Shown here: positions 9,308 to 18,095 of the stretch, piece after piece
Numbering within the stretch: position 1 is the stretch's first letter
How the letters are laid out: every line of letters starts with the position of its first letter
Source of the DNA: Spirosoma endbachense
GTDB lineage: Bacteria; Bacteroidota; Bacteroidia; Cytophagales; Spirosomataceae
NCBI RefSeq assembly: GCF_010233585.1
Contig: NZ_CP045997.1
Coordinates: forward strand, 7,486,621 to 7,550,620
DNA: 64,000 bases
Direction: 5' to 3'
Notes under the pieces: generated by a model
Seen by the model: the letters and a program-made list of their open reading frames with translations, nothing else
Databases searched by the model: none
Told to the model about the DNA's origin: nothing
Program-made: the position numbers and the translations under genes

Positions 9308-9967
9308 ATTTCGCGTATTTTTCTTATTCATGGTTATGTCGAAACCCCTGCTATTTTCGACGAACTCGTCCCGTTATTACCCGTTTCCACCTTCGTTCGA
9401 ATCGATCTGGCCGATGAGTTTCTGCGCTGGAAACCGACTGGGGCAATTAACGTTCAGCTACTGGCGCAGTATCTGGTCGATTTTTATGAAATCAAGGCCG
9501 AAGAGGTCATCATTGGCCATTCGATGGGTGGATGGATTGCAAGCCATATCAAGCAATTGATCAGTGCTAAAGCTATTCTGATATCGTCCTGGACCGACCA
9601 GCGGAAAATTAGATTACCAACGCATAATTTGCGTCTGCTGAAGTTTCTGCTTTATTCGGGCATTACACAAAGCCGTCCTTTACTGAATTTTTTTCGGAAA
9701 CAGTATCCATTTGCCGAGTCGCTCGACTTGTATAGTAGTCTAATGGAAGGAATGAGGGTCATGAGTCGAACCTATATCGACCAGCAATTGCAAACGTTAT
9801 TTGCCCCAGTGCCGCCCCTGACTGTTTCGCCTGATTTGCGCATTCATACCCGCCGGGATAGCATAATTGCCCGGCCTGCCGAACCATTCGTGGAAGTCCC
9901 CGGTGATCATTTTAGCCTGGTTTTTCACCCAGAGCAAGTGGCAGAGCCTATTCGGAAACTATTCTAA
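9308..9967 (+). CDS. alpha/beta hydrolase with ATT start or lost start codon
   Basis: The reading frame is open from 9281 (after TAA at 9278) to TAA at 9967 and encodes a normal small alpha/beta hydrolase: RIFLIHGYVE (oxyanion HGY), GHSMGGW with nucleophile Ser72 if counted from 9308, and a late VPGDHFSLVF carrying the catalytic His. There is no ATG, GTG, TTG or CTG in frame before 9524, and starting at 9524 would begin within GHSMGG itself and delete the N-terminal core. ATT at 9308 would give M-S-R-I-F-L-I-H-G, a very natural beginning, so either ATT is used or ATG mutated to ATT. Alternatively an ATG at 9285, one frame off, was separated by a 1-base deletion. The last 9 bases overlap convergent gatC. 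The function is real by motif; whether it is expressed is uncertain. Confidence 0.7.
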   Translation: MSRIFLIHGYVETPAIFDELVPLLPVSTFVRIDLADEFLRWKPTGAINVQLLAQYLVDFYEIKAEEVIIGHSMGGWIASHIKQLISAKAILISSWTDQRKIRLPTHNLRLLKFLLYSGITQSRPLLNFFRKQYPFAESLDLYSSLMEGMRVMSRTYIDQQLQTLFAPVPPLTVSPDLRIHTRRDSIIARPAEPFVEVPGDHFSLVFHPEQVAEPIRKLF

Positions 9968-10246
9968 TACTTTCGGAACCTCAAAAAATTGTTCGTCGTG
10001 CTGGGGTGCATTGGCGAGCGCCTGTTCGCGGGGAAGGTGATTGCCGATAACGTCGTCTCGCAGGACGTTGGTCTCGGCCGAAATATGGGTCAGCGGTTCA
10101 ATACCTGTCGTATCGACCTCGTTGAGCTGTTCCATCCAGGTCAAGACGCCATTGAGGCTGTCGAGCAGATCGGCTTCTTCTTCGGGACGGACTTCCAGAC
10201 GTGCCAGATGGGCAATTTTATGTAACGTTTCCTGATCTACTTTCAT
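9959..10246 (-). CDS. gatC: Asp-tRNA(Asn)/Glu-tRNA(Gln) amidotransferase subunit C
   Basis: 95 residues, the usual GatC size. It starts with a helical segment IAHLARLEVRPEE and carries the GatC hallmark EPLTHI, then LRDD and a C-terminal FFEVPKVLE. GatC stabilises the GatA/GatB amidotransferase that converts misacylated Glu-tRNA(Gln) and/or Asp-tRNA(Asn) into the correct species in the cytoplasm. gatA and gatB are not in the window, which is common because the three genes are often unlinked in Bacteroidota. It reads in the same direction as plsC, which lies 31 bp upstream, so the two may be cotranscribed. Confidence 0.95.
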   Translation of the reverse strand: MKVDQETLHKIAHLARLEVRPEEEADLLDSLNGVLTWMEQLNEVDTTGIEPLTHISAETNVLRDDVIGNHLPREQALANAPQHDEQFFEVPKVLE

Positions 10247-10277
10247 CGTAAAAGAGCAACTGGCAAAAGCGTGAACG

Positions 10278-11012
10278 TTAGGCCACTACTTTCTTTTCGC
10301 TCATTAATTCAGTGTTGATAATTCGGTATGTTTCTTCTTTCAGCCACTCCACATTGTCCTGGGTTAACCCTGCGGTTTCGATGGGCGAGTGAATGATCGC
10401 GCGGAGCGGATGCCAATGAAATCGTACCTTTTTCGTGTCGGGCAAAATTTTATAATTGTTCAGCAGTGTAACCGGTACAATCGGAACCTGTTGCTGAATC
10501 GCCATGATAAACGCACCTTCTTTGAATGGATGGTGCATTTGGGGCGGATTTTTCGCACGAATGCCCCCTTCCGGAAAGATCATGATACTACGACCTGAAG
10601 CCAGCGTACGAATCGATTTCGCCAGTGAATAAGCACGGCTGTTCGGCTGGTCGCGATCGACCTGAACGTGCAGTTTCGCGAACATATAACCCAGCAGTGG
10701 GATATGTTTAACGTCACTTTTACCCACAAAGGCATAGTAATTCCTGACAATCACGCCCATAGCTGCAATGTCCAGATATGAGAAATGATTGGCACAGAAG
10801 ACATAAACCTGGTTTTTAGCAGGCTTAAACCGACGCTCAACGCGAACGGGCATCCCGATGCCAATGAAAAAAAGCGAGCCCCAGATAAAATTGATCTTAT
10901 GCGCTACGGGTTTCCATTCATTGCGCTGCAAAAACACAAACTGTATCGGGAACAATACCAGATAAAGTGTGATAAAATAAACAGCGCACCAGATTGTATA
11001 AAGTAGTCGCAT
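10278..11012 (-). CDS. plsC: lysophospholipid acyltransferase (PlsC/LPLAT family)
   Basis: 244 residues. Two hydrophobic N-terminal segments (about 5-25 and 40-55) anchor it at the inner membrane. The acyltransferase motif I, N75-H76-x4-D81 (NHFSYLD), and motif III, FPEGG (about 146-150), are present, with a basic stretch between them. The expected reaction is acyl transfer to lysophosphatidic acid to give phosphatidic acid; related Bacteroidota proteins also act on other lyso-lipids, so the acceptor is not certain. Transcription probably begins after the purH terminator hairpin and runs on into gatC. Confidence 0.9.
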   Translation of the reverse strand: MRLLYTIWCAVYFITLYLVLFPIQFVFLQRNEWKPVAHKINFIWGSLFFIGIGMPVRVERRFKPAKNQVYVFCANHFSYLDIAAMGVIVRNYYAFVGKSDVKHIPLLGYMFAKLHVQVDRDQPNSRAYSLAKSIRTLASGRSIMIFPEGGIRAKNPPQMHHPFKEGAFIMAIQQQVPIVPVTLLNNYKILPDTKKVRFHWHPLRAIIHSPIETAGLTQDNVEWLKEETYRIINTELMSEKKVVA

Positions 11013-11022
11013 AAGTCTCTGC

Positions 11023-11084
11023 TTTTGTCATGCAGCCCCGGAAGCCGCTTACTTTATCTGGGCTTCCGGGGTTGCATGACAAAA
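11023..11084 (-). terminator. 24-bp hairpin after purH
   Basis: Arms 11023-11046 and 11061-11084, 23 of 24 Watson-Crick pairs plus one G-T pair, 14-base loop. On the minus strand it lies right after the purH stop and ends in a T-run, so it should terminate purH before plsC. Its outermost 11 bases, TTTTGTCATGC, recur in the hairpin at 45802-45890. Confidence 0.85.
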
Positions 11085-11088
11085 AATA

Positions 11089-12627
11089 TCAGTGTTTAAA
11101 ATGCCTGATGCCCGTTGTGACCATCGCCAGATCGTGTGCATTGCAATAATCGATCGAGTCCTGATCGCGGACCGAACCGCCCGGCTGAACAACCGCCGTT
11201 ATGCCGGCCTGCCCTGCAATTTCAACGCAGTCAGGAAAGGGGAAGAATGCATCGGATGCCATTACCGCTCCGTGCAGGTCGAAACCAAACGATCCCGCTT
11301 TTTCAATAGCCTGGCGGAGGGCGTCTACGCGTGACGTTTGCCCAACTCCACTTGCCAGCAGCTGATCTTTATTGGCCAGTACGATCGTATTGGACTTGGT
11401 ATGTTTACAAACCTTCAGTGCGAACTCCAGGGCCTGTAATTCGGATTCTGTCGGGGCTTTTTGCGTAACTACCTTGAATTGCTCCGAAGTTTCGGTCTGA
11501 TTGTCTTTGTCCTGTTCCAGAACGCCATTCAGAATCGTTTTGAACATGATCGATGGCAACGCAACCGATTTGCGTTTCAGTAAAATACGGTTCTTTTTCG
11601 ATTTCAAGACCGCTAGGGCTTCGGGCGCAAAGTCGGGCGCGATCAGAATCTCCATGAACAGTTTGTTCAGTTCTTCGGCCGTTTCCAGAGCTACCGTTGT
11701 GTTCGTGATAATCACACCGCCGAAAGCCGACACCGGATCGCAGGCCAGCGCATTCAGATAGGCTTCTTTTGTGGTTGGTGCCGTAGCGATGCCACAGGCG
11801 TTTGTATGTTTAATGATTGCAAAGGTGCTTCCTGCCGAAGCCTGAAATTCATCGATCAAACCCACACAGGCATCAACGTCGACAAGGTTATTGTACGATA
11901 GCTCCTTGCCGTGCAGCTTCTCAAACATAGCGTCCAGATCGCCGTAGAACGTTGCCTGCTGATGCGGGTTTTCGCCGTAACGCAGGTGATTGGCTGGCAG
12001 ATTCTTGAAATCTGCAATCGATGGCTCAGACTGGCTATCCGAGTCAGCGAAATAGGCATGAATGGCTGTATCATAATGCGACGTTACGGCAAACGCTTCT
12101 TTGGCGTAATACCGGCGGTCGTTCAGATCCGTGGCGCCATTTTTCTCCGCGAGCAGTTTCACTACGTCGGCATATTGGCTCCGCGACGAGACAATCAGCA
12201 CATCCTTGTGGTTTTTGGCAGCCGCCCGGATGAGCGAAATCCCACCAATGTCAATTTTTTCGATGATATCGTCATCCGATGCCCCCGATGCCACTGTTTC
12301 CTCGAACGGATAGAGGTCAACAACGGCCAGATCGATGGGAGGAATCTTATGCCGTTCGGCCTGAGCAAGATCTTCAGGTAATTCACGACGATAGAGAATA
12401 CCACCCATAACGGCCGGATGAAGCGTTTTAACGCGCCCCCCGAATATGGATGGATACCCCGTCAGGTCTTCAACGGCCGTTACAGGAATGCCGAGTTGTT
12501 CAATAAATGCCTGGGTGCCACCGGTAGAGTATAGCCGCACATTCTGTTCGTGCAAAAGCCGTACTAAGGGTTCGAGACCGTCTTTGTAATAAACGGAGAT
12601 CAGCGCAGAGGAAATTTTGAGGGACAT
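11089..12627 (-). CDS. purH: bifunctional AICAR transformylase/IMP cyclohydrolase
   Basis: 512 residues from the ATG at 12627; a longer open frame reaches 12756 but the extra 43 residues resemble no PurH, and 512 is the family's normal length. The N-terminal MGS-like cyclohydrolase domain begins ISSALISVYYKDG and includes LYSTGGTQ. The AICAR transformylase half has RYGENPHQQ (about 215) and KHTNACGIA (about 272), and ends VTTGIRHFKH. It catalyses the last two steps of de novo IMP synthesis in the cytosol. A -7-like TATCTTTG lies 89-96 bases upstream of the start on the minus strand. A 24-bp hairpin follows the stop codon. Confidence 0.97.
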   Translation of the reverse strand: MSLKISSALISVYYKDGLEPLVRLLHEQNVRLYSTGGTQAFIEQLGIPVTAVEDLTGYPSIFGGRVKTLHPAVMGGILYRRELPEDLAQAERHKIPPIDLAVVDLYPFEETVASGASDDDIIEKIDIGGISLIRAAAKNHKDVLIVSSRSQYADVVKLLAEKNGATDLNDRRYYAKEAFAVTSHYDTAIHAYFADSDSQSEPSIADFKNLPANHLRYGENPHQQATFYGDLDAMFEKLHGKELSYNNLVDVDACVGLIDEFQASAGSTFAIIKHTNACGIATAPTTKEAYLNALACDPVSAFGGVIITNTTVALETAEELNKLFMEILIAPDFAPEALAVLKSKKNRILLKRKSVALPSIMFKTILNGVLEQDKDNQTETSEQFKVVTQKAPTESELQALEFALKVCKHTKSNTIVLANKDQLLASGVGQTSRVDALRQAIEKAGSFGFDLHGAVMASDAFFPFPDCVEIAGQAGITAVVQPGGSVRDQDSIDYCNAHDLAMVTTGIRHFKH

Positions 12628-12715
12628 GCTGTCAGTTGAATCAGCTATAGTGCTGTTTCTGAAATTAATGGTCAAGTTGGCCGAAACAATAAAGAGACTG
12701 TTTCGACCTGAAGCA

Positions 12716-12742
12716 CAAAGATAACCAAACGTCTTAACTTTG
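12716..12742. promoter_or_regulatory. face-to-face -7 boxes for purH and the flippase gene
   Basis: TATCTTTG on the minus strand (12716-12723) and TAACTTTG on the plus strand (12735-12742) each match the Bacteroidota -7 consensus TAnnTTTG and point to purH and to the flippase gene respectively. Clear -33 TTG boxes were not found at 17-23 bases for either, so the assignment rests on the -7 element and on position. Confidence 0.45.
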
Positions 12743-12803
12743 TCAGCCCGAGGCACGAAAGCCGCGGTATGAACGTCCTAATTAGCAGGTAGGTATTAGT
12801 GGA

Positions 12804-14375
12804 ATGAGTACATTCAAAAAATTAGCCAGCGACACCGCTTTGTATGGCGTCAGTACTATTCTTGGGCGAATGCTCAATTTTGCACTGGTGCCTTTGCAAA
12901 CCTACGTGTTTACCCAGCCGGGCGAAATGGCTTCTAACGTCGAATTATACAGCTGGGTAGCCATTCTGATGGTTATTTATACGCTGGGTCTTGAAACCGC
13001 TTTCTTTCGGTTTGCGGCCCGTCGGCCTGATGATCGTATGAAAGTGTTTAATGAAACACTGAGTATTGTTATTGCCGTCAGCGCATTATTTACCACGCTA
13101 ATTATTCTGCTGACTCCGCAGATCGTAGTTTGGCTGGATTATCCGGGTCAGGAATTGTCGGTAATCTGGGTCGCGATCATCGTTGCGATCGACGCCGTTA
13201 TGGCAATACCATTCGCGCGGCTTCGGGTCGAGAACCGGGCGCGCCGGTTCGTTCAGGCGCGGATTATCAACATTCTCATTGTGGTCGCCCTGAATGTATT
13301 CTTCCTGATCATTTGCCGGGATATTTATAACGGGAACTACCTGTCGGTGTTGAAACCCATCATCGACCTGATCTACTATCCCAGCCTTGGCCCTGGCTAC
13401 ATTATTCTGGCTAACTTATTGGGTAATGCCACCTATTTTCTACTGTTGCGCGATGCGTTCTCCGGCTTTCGTTTTCGGATAAATAAAAGTGATTCAAGGG
13501 TTATGCTCGCGTATGCGGCCCCGCTCATGCTCACCAGTCTGGCCGGACTGATCAACAGCATGACCGACCGGTTATTCCTGCAACACTGGCTTCCAGAGGG
13601 GTTTTATCCGGGATTCACGAGTAAAGACGCACTGGGTATTTATGGTAACTGTCTGAAACTGTCCGTTTTTATGGCGTTGGTCATTCAGTCATTCAAGTTT
13701 GCCGCCGACCCGTTTTTTTTCTCACGGGCCGAAGATAAAAACTCGCCTAAACTGCTGGCCGACGTCACCAAGTGGTTTATAATCGTTTGTGTGCTCATCT
13801 GGGTTGGCGTCAGTCTGAATCTGGACGTGGTGGGGTTACTCGTATCCAAAAAATACCGATCAGGTTTACCGATTGTACCGCTGTTGTTGTTGGCTAACCT
13901 TTTTCTGGGGGTCTACTATAACATTGCGTTCTGGTTCAAACTCAGCGACAAGACCCAGTTTGGAACGCTGATCACCATTATTGGTGCCCTGATTACGGTT
14001 GTTGGCAATATTATTCTAATTCCTCTGGTGGGCTACATGGGCTGCGCGATTGCTTTTCTGGCATCCAGCTTCGTCATGATGGTCATTTGCTACCTACTTG
14101 GCGAAAAGTATTACCCGGTTCCCTACCATGTGAAATCGGCAGTTGGCTACATTCTAGGCGCAGGACTGTTGATCTATGCGTCGCAGTATGTTCAGATTGC
14201 CAATCTGTGGCTTGCGATACCGTATCATCTGGCTTTGTTTGGGTTGTTTCTGGCAGTGGTTCTGGTCATTGAACGAAATACATTCAAGCCCGTTTTGCAG
14301 CGGATACGCCAGCGAAAAACCCCGGTAGTTGCCCCTAAAAATCCCTCCGATGAACCGTTGATTCCTAACGAATAG
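12804..14375 (+). CDS. polysaccharide/lipid-linked oligosaccharide flippase (MVF/Wzx-like)
   Basis: 523 residues with about 12-14 hydrophobic segments spread from residue 10 to 505 and a short hydrophilic tail. The N-terminus KLASDTALYGVSTILGRML is typical of oligosaccharide flippases of the MATE/MVF superfamily in Bacteroidota, and the conserved PL-x-P-L-Q-T-Y-style segment near residues 30-40 fits. It should move a lipid-linked glycan from the cytosolic to the periplasmic face of the inner membrane. No glycosyltransferase cluster adjoins it, so the glycan is unknown. It ends 7 bases before a 64-bp perfect palindrome. Confidence 0.88.
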   Translation: MSTFKKLASDTALYGVSTILGRMLNFALVPLQTYVFTQPGEMASNVELYSWVAILMVIYTLGLETAFFRFAARRPDDRMKVFNETLSIVIAVSALFTTLIILLTPQIVVWLDYPGQELSVIWVAIIVAIDAVMAIPFARLRVENRARRFVQARIINILIVVALNVFFLIICRDIYNGNYLSVLKPIIDLIYYPSLGPGYIILANLLGNATYFLLLRDAFSGFRFRINKSDSRVMLAYAAPLMLTSLAGLINSMTDRLFLQHWLPEGFYPGFTSKDALGIYGNCLKLSVFMALVIQSFKFAADPFFFSRAEDKNSPKLLADVTKWFIIVCVLIWVGVSLNLDVVGLLVSKKYRSGLPIVPLLLLANLFLGVYYNIAFWFKLSDKTQFGTLITIIGALITVVGNIILIPLVGYMGCAIAFLASSFVMMVICYLLGEKYYPVPYHVKSAVGYILGAGLLIYASQYVQIANLWLAIPYHLALFGLFLAVVLVIERNTFKPVLQRIRQRKTPVVAPKNPSDEPLIPNE

Positions 14376-14382
14376 TATTCCT

Positions 14383-14446
14383 GTAAACTGCGATTGGGGT
14401 AATCAGGTACGTGCGCACGTACCTGATTACCCCAATCGCAGTTTAC
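14383..14446. repeat. 64-bp perfect palindrome between convergent genes
   Basis: Bases 14383-14414 are the exact reverse complement of 14415-14446, with no spacer; the centre is GTGC|GCAC. It starts 7 bases after the flippase stop and ends 9 bases before the stop of the convergent DUF4249 gene. It can act as a bidirectional terminator in RNA (no long U-tract on either side) or extrude as a cruciform in DNA. Confidence 0.9.
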
Positions 14447-14455
14447 TATATATTT

Positions 14456-15367
14456 TTAATCCGTGTCAGGTCGTAGATTTTCGGTTGCTACGCGTGCCGT
14501 ACGACTGCGCACCGCTGACGTAATGAAGAAACCGACGGCCTTTCGTCCGCTGGCATTCGTATTGACGATATTCGTTGGCACATTGGTAGGAGGAGTGGCA
14601 AACAGACCACCATTCGAGATCTGAGCTTGTAACTCTTCCCAGAAATCATACGCTTCCAGCGTCAGCGACTGCACTTCAACTTTGACCACATCGTCGAACG
14701 CATATAAACTATCTGGGTTTACTGACCGCCGGATCGGCAGAATAAACATCAGCCCATCCGTGTTCGCATTGCCTCGGAAAGCCCCATCCTGTGTGGTAAT
14801 GATATCACGGGCTTTGTTCTGTAAGGTGCCATTCCGAAAATAGCGAATCCGGTAATAATCCGTTGCGCCCGGTAAATCCCGCGAATAAAATTCGGCCCGG
14901 TAACCTTCCGTTTTCGACAAGGGATTTAATTTCTTCTTGACAAACGTAATGGAATCGACCGCAGGGACACGGTTTAGCTTCGAGGTAGACCGATAGACCT
15001 CATTTTGATACGCAATGTTGAGCTGATAGGTGCGGCCGATGTGCCCGAGCGTGTCGGTAGCCACTTTCGGCTGCCAGACGTAATAACCGTCGTTGTCGTT
15101 GTCAGTGAATGCATATGTCTTGCCCGCATCGTCAGACACCGTCACCGTCGCGCTAAGGGCGGCTGGTGGAGTGCTACTGTTAAAATAGGCTGCCGTTTGG
15201 GTTAGCCGTATGGTTTGCGGGCCAGGTTGGTCGGTGAGCGTGGCATCGACCGACAGTTGAATTGGGCCAGTGTCCAGCCTGGCATCGATAACCGTCTCGC
15301 AGCCCGATAGTGCGTATAGCGCGAGTAGGTAAACTGGAAGCCTATATAAAAATGAGTATCGTTTCAT
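14456..15367 (-). CDS. DUF4249 outer-membrane-associated lipoprotein
   Basis: 303 residues. A lipoprotein signal ends LSGC (lipidated Cys23). The DUF4249 domain shows SVDATLTDQPGPQTIRLTQT and a mid-region YRIRYFRNG; the C-terminus ends GFFITSAVRSRTARV followed by a short tail. DUF4249 lipoproteins of Bacteroidota occur directly downstream of a particular group of TonB-dependent receptors, as here (69 bp after the receptor). The partner role is probably a surface lid or accessory for the receptor, by analogy with SusD-type lipoproteins, but that is inference. The substrate is unknown. Confidence 0.88.
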   Translation of the reverse strand: MKRYSFLYRLPVYLLALYALSGCETVIDARLDTGPIQLSVDATLTDQPGPQTIRLTQTAAYFNSSTPPAALSATVTVSDDAGKTYAFTDNDNDGYYVWQPKVATDTLGHIGRTYQLNIAYQNEVYRSTSKLNRVPAVDSITFVKKKLNPLSKTEGYRAEFYSRDLPGATDYYRIRYFRNGTLQNKARDIITTQDGAFRGNANTDGLMFILPIRRSVNPDSLYAFDDVVKVEVQSLTLEAYDFWEELQAQISNGGLFATPPTNVPTNIVNTNASGRKAVGFFITSAVRSRTARVATENLRPDTD

Positions 15368-15436
15368 TGTCTAAAATCGCGTATCAGGTTGTCAATTAAT
15401 GGGTTGTCTTACTTACTCGTCCCTTAATTACTGGCG

Positions 15437-17866
15437 CTAGAATTTGAAATTGTAGGTTATGGATGGAATAACCGTTGCAAATACTGAATACTTGATCGCT
15501 TCGGTTACCCGAGGATTATCGGCATTTGGCTGGAAATACACCGAAAAAGGATTCTTCCGGGCATACACATTATAGACCGAAAATACCCAGTTATCGTCTT
15601 TCCGTTTACCGGGCCGTTTACGTCCCTGCAAGGTTGCGGCCAGATCGAGCCGATGATAAGCCGGAATCGTATAGTTGTTACGACCGTTATAAATAGGCGT
15701 TGTATAGTCCTGATACTCAAATCGATTGGTGGGGAATGTGCCAGGTGTACCACTGGCCAGGGTAAACGTTGCCGAGAAATTCCAGCGTTTGGCCTGTGGT
15801 GGATCGAATAGCAGTACCGAGGTCAACGTATGGCGTTTATCGAAACGCGTTGGATACCAGTCGCCGTTGTTAATTCCGGCTACCTGCCGTTCCGTTTTTG
15901 CCAGTGTATAGCTAATCCAGCCATTGACCACGCCCGTGTTGCGTTTTACGTAAAACTCAGCACCGTAGGCCCGACCTTTACCACTCAGCAAATCGCCTTC
16001 CAGATACTTGTTCAGAATCAGGTTGGCTCCATCAATGTAATCAATCTGGTTCTGGAGCCACTTGTAATAAACTTCAACCGACGCTTCGAATTCGCGACCC
16101 GATCGGCCAAAATTCTTAAAGTAGCCACCCGCAATCTGATCCGCAATCTGCGGACGAATGTTGTTGGTCGATGGTGTCCAGATATCTAAGGGCGTTGAAG
16201 CCGTTGTGTTCGAAACAAGGTGGATATATTGAGCCAGTCGATTGTAACTCAGCTTAAACGAACTATTGTTTGCCATTTCATACTTGGCCGCAAAACGGGG
16301 TTCCCAGTTGCCGTAGGTCTGGATGGTGTTCCGACCCTTATAATCGACAGTCGTGAGTACTGTTCGCCGTTCGCCAACAGGCACATCCGTTTGGAAAATA
16401 TAGGCTTCGCCCGGCCCGATGTAATTAAACAATGAATAGCGCAGGCCATACTGGAGCTGCAATTTTGAGGTTACCTGCTGCTCGTTGCCGATGTAAAGCG
16501 CATTTTCCAGTCCATACTTACTTTCCAGCCCGAACGTACGAATACTGCCCGAACTGGCAGCTGTGGCCATACCCGGCTGGAAATCGTGCAGAATAGACTG
16601 GCCTCCGAAGGTAATGGTGCTTTTTCCGAGGAATAAGGAGAAATCAGGCTTCAGACTATAATCGACAATTCGGGAATCGGTACGAAAAAAGTCATTCGGC
16701 TTTTTCCGCTTCAGATCGGAGTCGAGCGAGTAGTCGTAATTGCTATAGTAAGCCGTCGTATTCAAAAATAACCGATCGCTGAATACGTGGTTCCAGCGGG
16801 CCGAAACGGTTGTGTTGCCCCAGTTAAACCCAAAATCTGAACCGAATACATCGCGACCCAGATAGCCCGATAAGTACACGATATTCTTATCGTTGATCCG
16901 ATAATTTCCTTTTGCCGTCAGGTCAAAAAAGTAGAATTTAGACCCTCTCAGATCTTTGTTCAAAAACGGCTGAGCCAGAATATCGGCATACGAACGACGG
17001 CCTGCAATGATAAATGAGCCTTTCCCTTTAAAAAGCGGACGCTCGTATGATAATCGACTAAATATCAAGCCTATGCCACCATTTAACTCCGGTTTTTTTG
17101 CGTTACCTTCTTTCAGCCGGACATCAAGAATGGACGCAATTCGACCGCCGTAGTTGGATGGAATACCACCCTTGATGAGCTTTACATCTTTTACCGCGTC
17201 GGGATTGAACACCGAGAAGAAGCCAAACAGGTGCGACGAATTGTAGACCGGGGCTTCATCCAGGAGCACCAGATTCTGATCGATACTACCGCCCCGTACA
17301 TTAAATCCGGTCGCTCCTTCGCCAACCGTCGATACGCCGGGCAACAGCTGAATACTCCGGATTACATCTACCTCACCCAGCAGGGCCGGGATACGTTTTA
17401 GTGTTTTAACGTCAATCTGGTTGACGCTCATGGCAATGTTCTTGACGTTATCGTCTTCGCGCTTGGTTGAAACCACTACCTCTTGTAGCTGCTTGCCTTC
17501 TTCACTCAACTCAAGATTGAGCCGAACGTTTTGGTCGGTCAACGCTACCGTCCTGCTTTGTTTTTCATAACCTACATAAGAAATAACAAGGTTATACGTG
17601 CCGGGTGGAATGGTTATGGCATAGAAACCGTAGTTGTTGGTAACTGCGCCAGTGCCTGTCTCTTTCACATAAACGGATACGCCGATCAACCCCTCCCCGT
17701 TAGCTGCATCTTTTACATACCCACTCACTGTGAGTTGTGCCGGGGCTAATTTGCCAATGCTACCTGCCTGATTCGTTGCATTCTGACCGGCCTGCGCTCG
17801 TACCGTAACGCTACTCGTTACAGCAAGAAATAGGCAAAAGAGCCTAATAAATACATTGTTTTTCAT
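15437..17866 (-). CDS. TonB-dependent receptor with carboxypeptidase-regulatory-like domain
   Basis: 809 residues. Signal peptide (about 1-24, ending VRAQA). A CarboxypepD_reg-like domain at about 48-135 (VSGYVKDAANGEGLIGVSV) is followed by the plug domain (about 150-245: VIRSIQLLPGVSTVGEGATG, FNVRGGSIDQNLVLLDEAPV) and a beta-barrel that ends in an aromatic residue (ITYNFKF). It imports a ligand across the outer membrane using ExbBD-TonB energy. No ECF sigma or anti-sigma genes are adjacent. A promoter-like element lies just upstream and the DUF4249 lipoprotein gene directly downstream, suggesting a two-gene operon. Confidence 0.92.
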   Translation of the reverse strand: MKNNVFIRLFCLFLAVTSSVTVRAQAGQNATNQAGSIGKLAPAQLTVSGYVKDAANGEGLIGVSVYVKETGTGAVTNNYGFYAITIPPGTYNLVISYVGYEKQSRTVALTDQNVRLNLELSEEGKQLQEVVVSTKREDDNVKNIAMSVNQIDVKTLKRIPALLGEVDVIRSIQLLPGVSTVGEGATGFNVRGGSIDQNLVLLDEAPVYNSSHLFGFFSVFNPDAVKDVKLIKGGIPSNYGGRIASILDVRLKEGNAKKPELNGGIGLIFSRLSYERPLFKGKGSFIIAGRRSYADILAQPFLNKDLRGSKFYFFDLTAKGNYRINDKNIVYLSGYLGRDVFGSDFGFNWGNTTVSARWNHVFSDRLFLNTTAYYSNYDYSLDSDLKRKKPNDFFRTDSRIVDYSLKPDFSLFLGKSTITFGGQSILHDFQPGMATAASSGSIRTFGLESKYGLENALYIGNEQQVTSKLQLQYGLRYSLFNYIGPGEAYIFQTDVPVGERRTVLTTVDYKGRNTIQTYGNWEPRFAAKYEMANNSSFKLSYNRLAQYIHLVSNTTASTPLDIWTPSTNNIRPQIADQIAGGYFKNFGRSGREFEASVEVYYKWLQNQIDYIDGANLILNKYLEGDLLSGKGRAYGAEFYVKRNTGVVNGWISYTLAKTERQVAGINNGDWYPTRFDKRHTLTSVLLFDPPQAKRWNFSATFTLASGTPGTFPTNRFEYQDYTTPIYNGRNNYTIPAYHRLDLAATLQGRKRPGKRKDDNWVFSVYNVYARKNPFSVYFQPNADNPRVTEAIKYSVFATVIPSITYNFKF

Positions 17867-17928
17867 TCGGTTGTTAGTAAATTACCTGGCTGGCGGTTTA
17901 GCCAGAATAGCTTTAGCTGATGGAGTCG

Positions 17929-17961
17929 TAAAAGTAGATACGTGCCAGTTGGGCTTTTCAA
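17929..17961 (-). promoter_or_regulatory. probable promoter of the TonB receptor/DUF4249 operon
   Basis: On the minus strand, TTG (17959-17961), 22 bases, then TACTTTTA (17929-17936), one mismatch from TAnnTTTG. It lies about 60 bases upstream of the receptor start. Confidence 0.5.
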
Positions 17962-18095
17962 AAAAATAGATAAACCGGCGAAATCAAGGGGTGAACGGCA
18001 CTGTTTTTTGTATTAAATTAATAATACAGCTTCCTGCCTGAAAGAATTGAGGTTTACATAAGGTTCGCTTTTTGATCCATTTACCAAAGACTATC

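Noticed and set aside
12628..12756. Upstream extension of purH by 43 residues
   Set aside because: Unlike PurH N-termini and overlapping the divergent promoter region; ATG 12627 gives the family's normal length.
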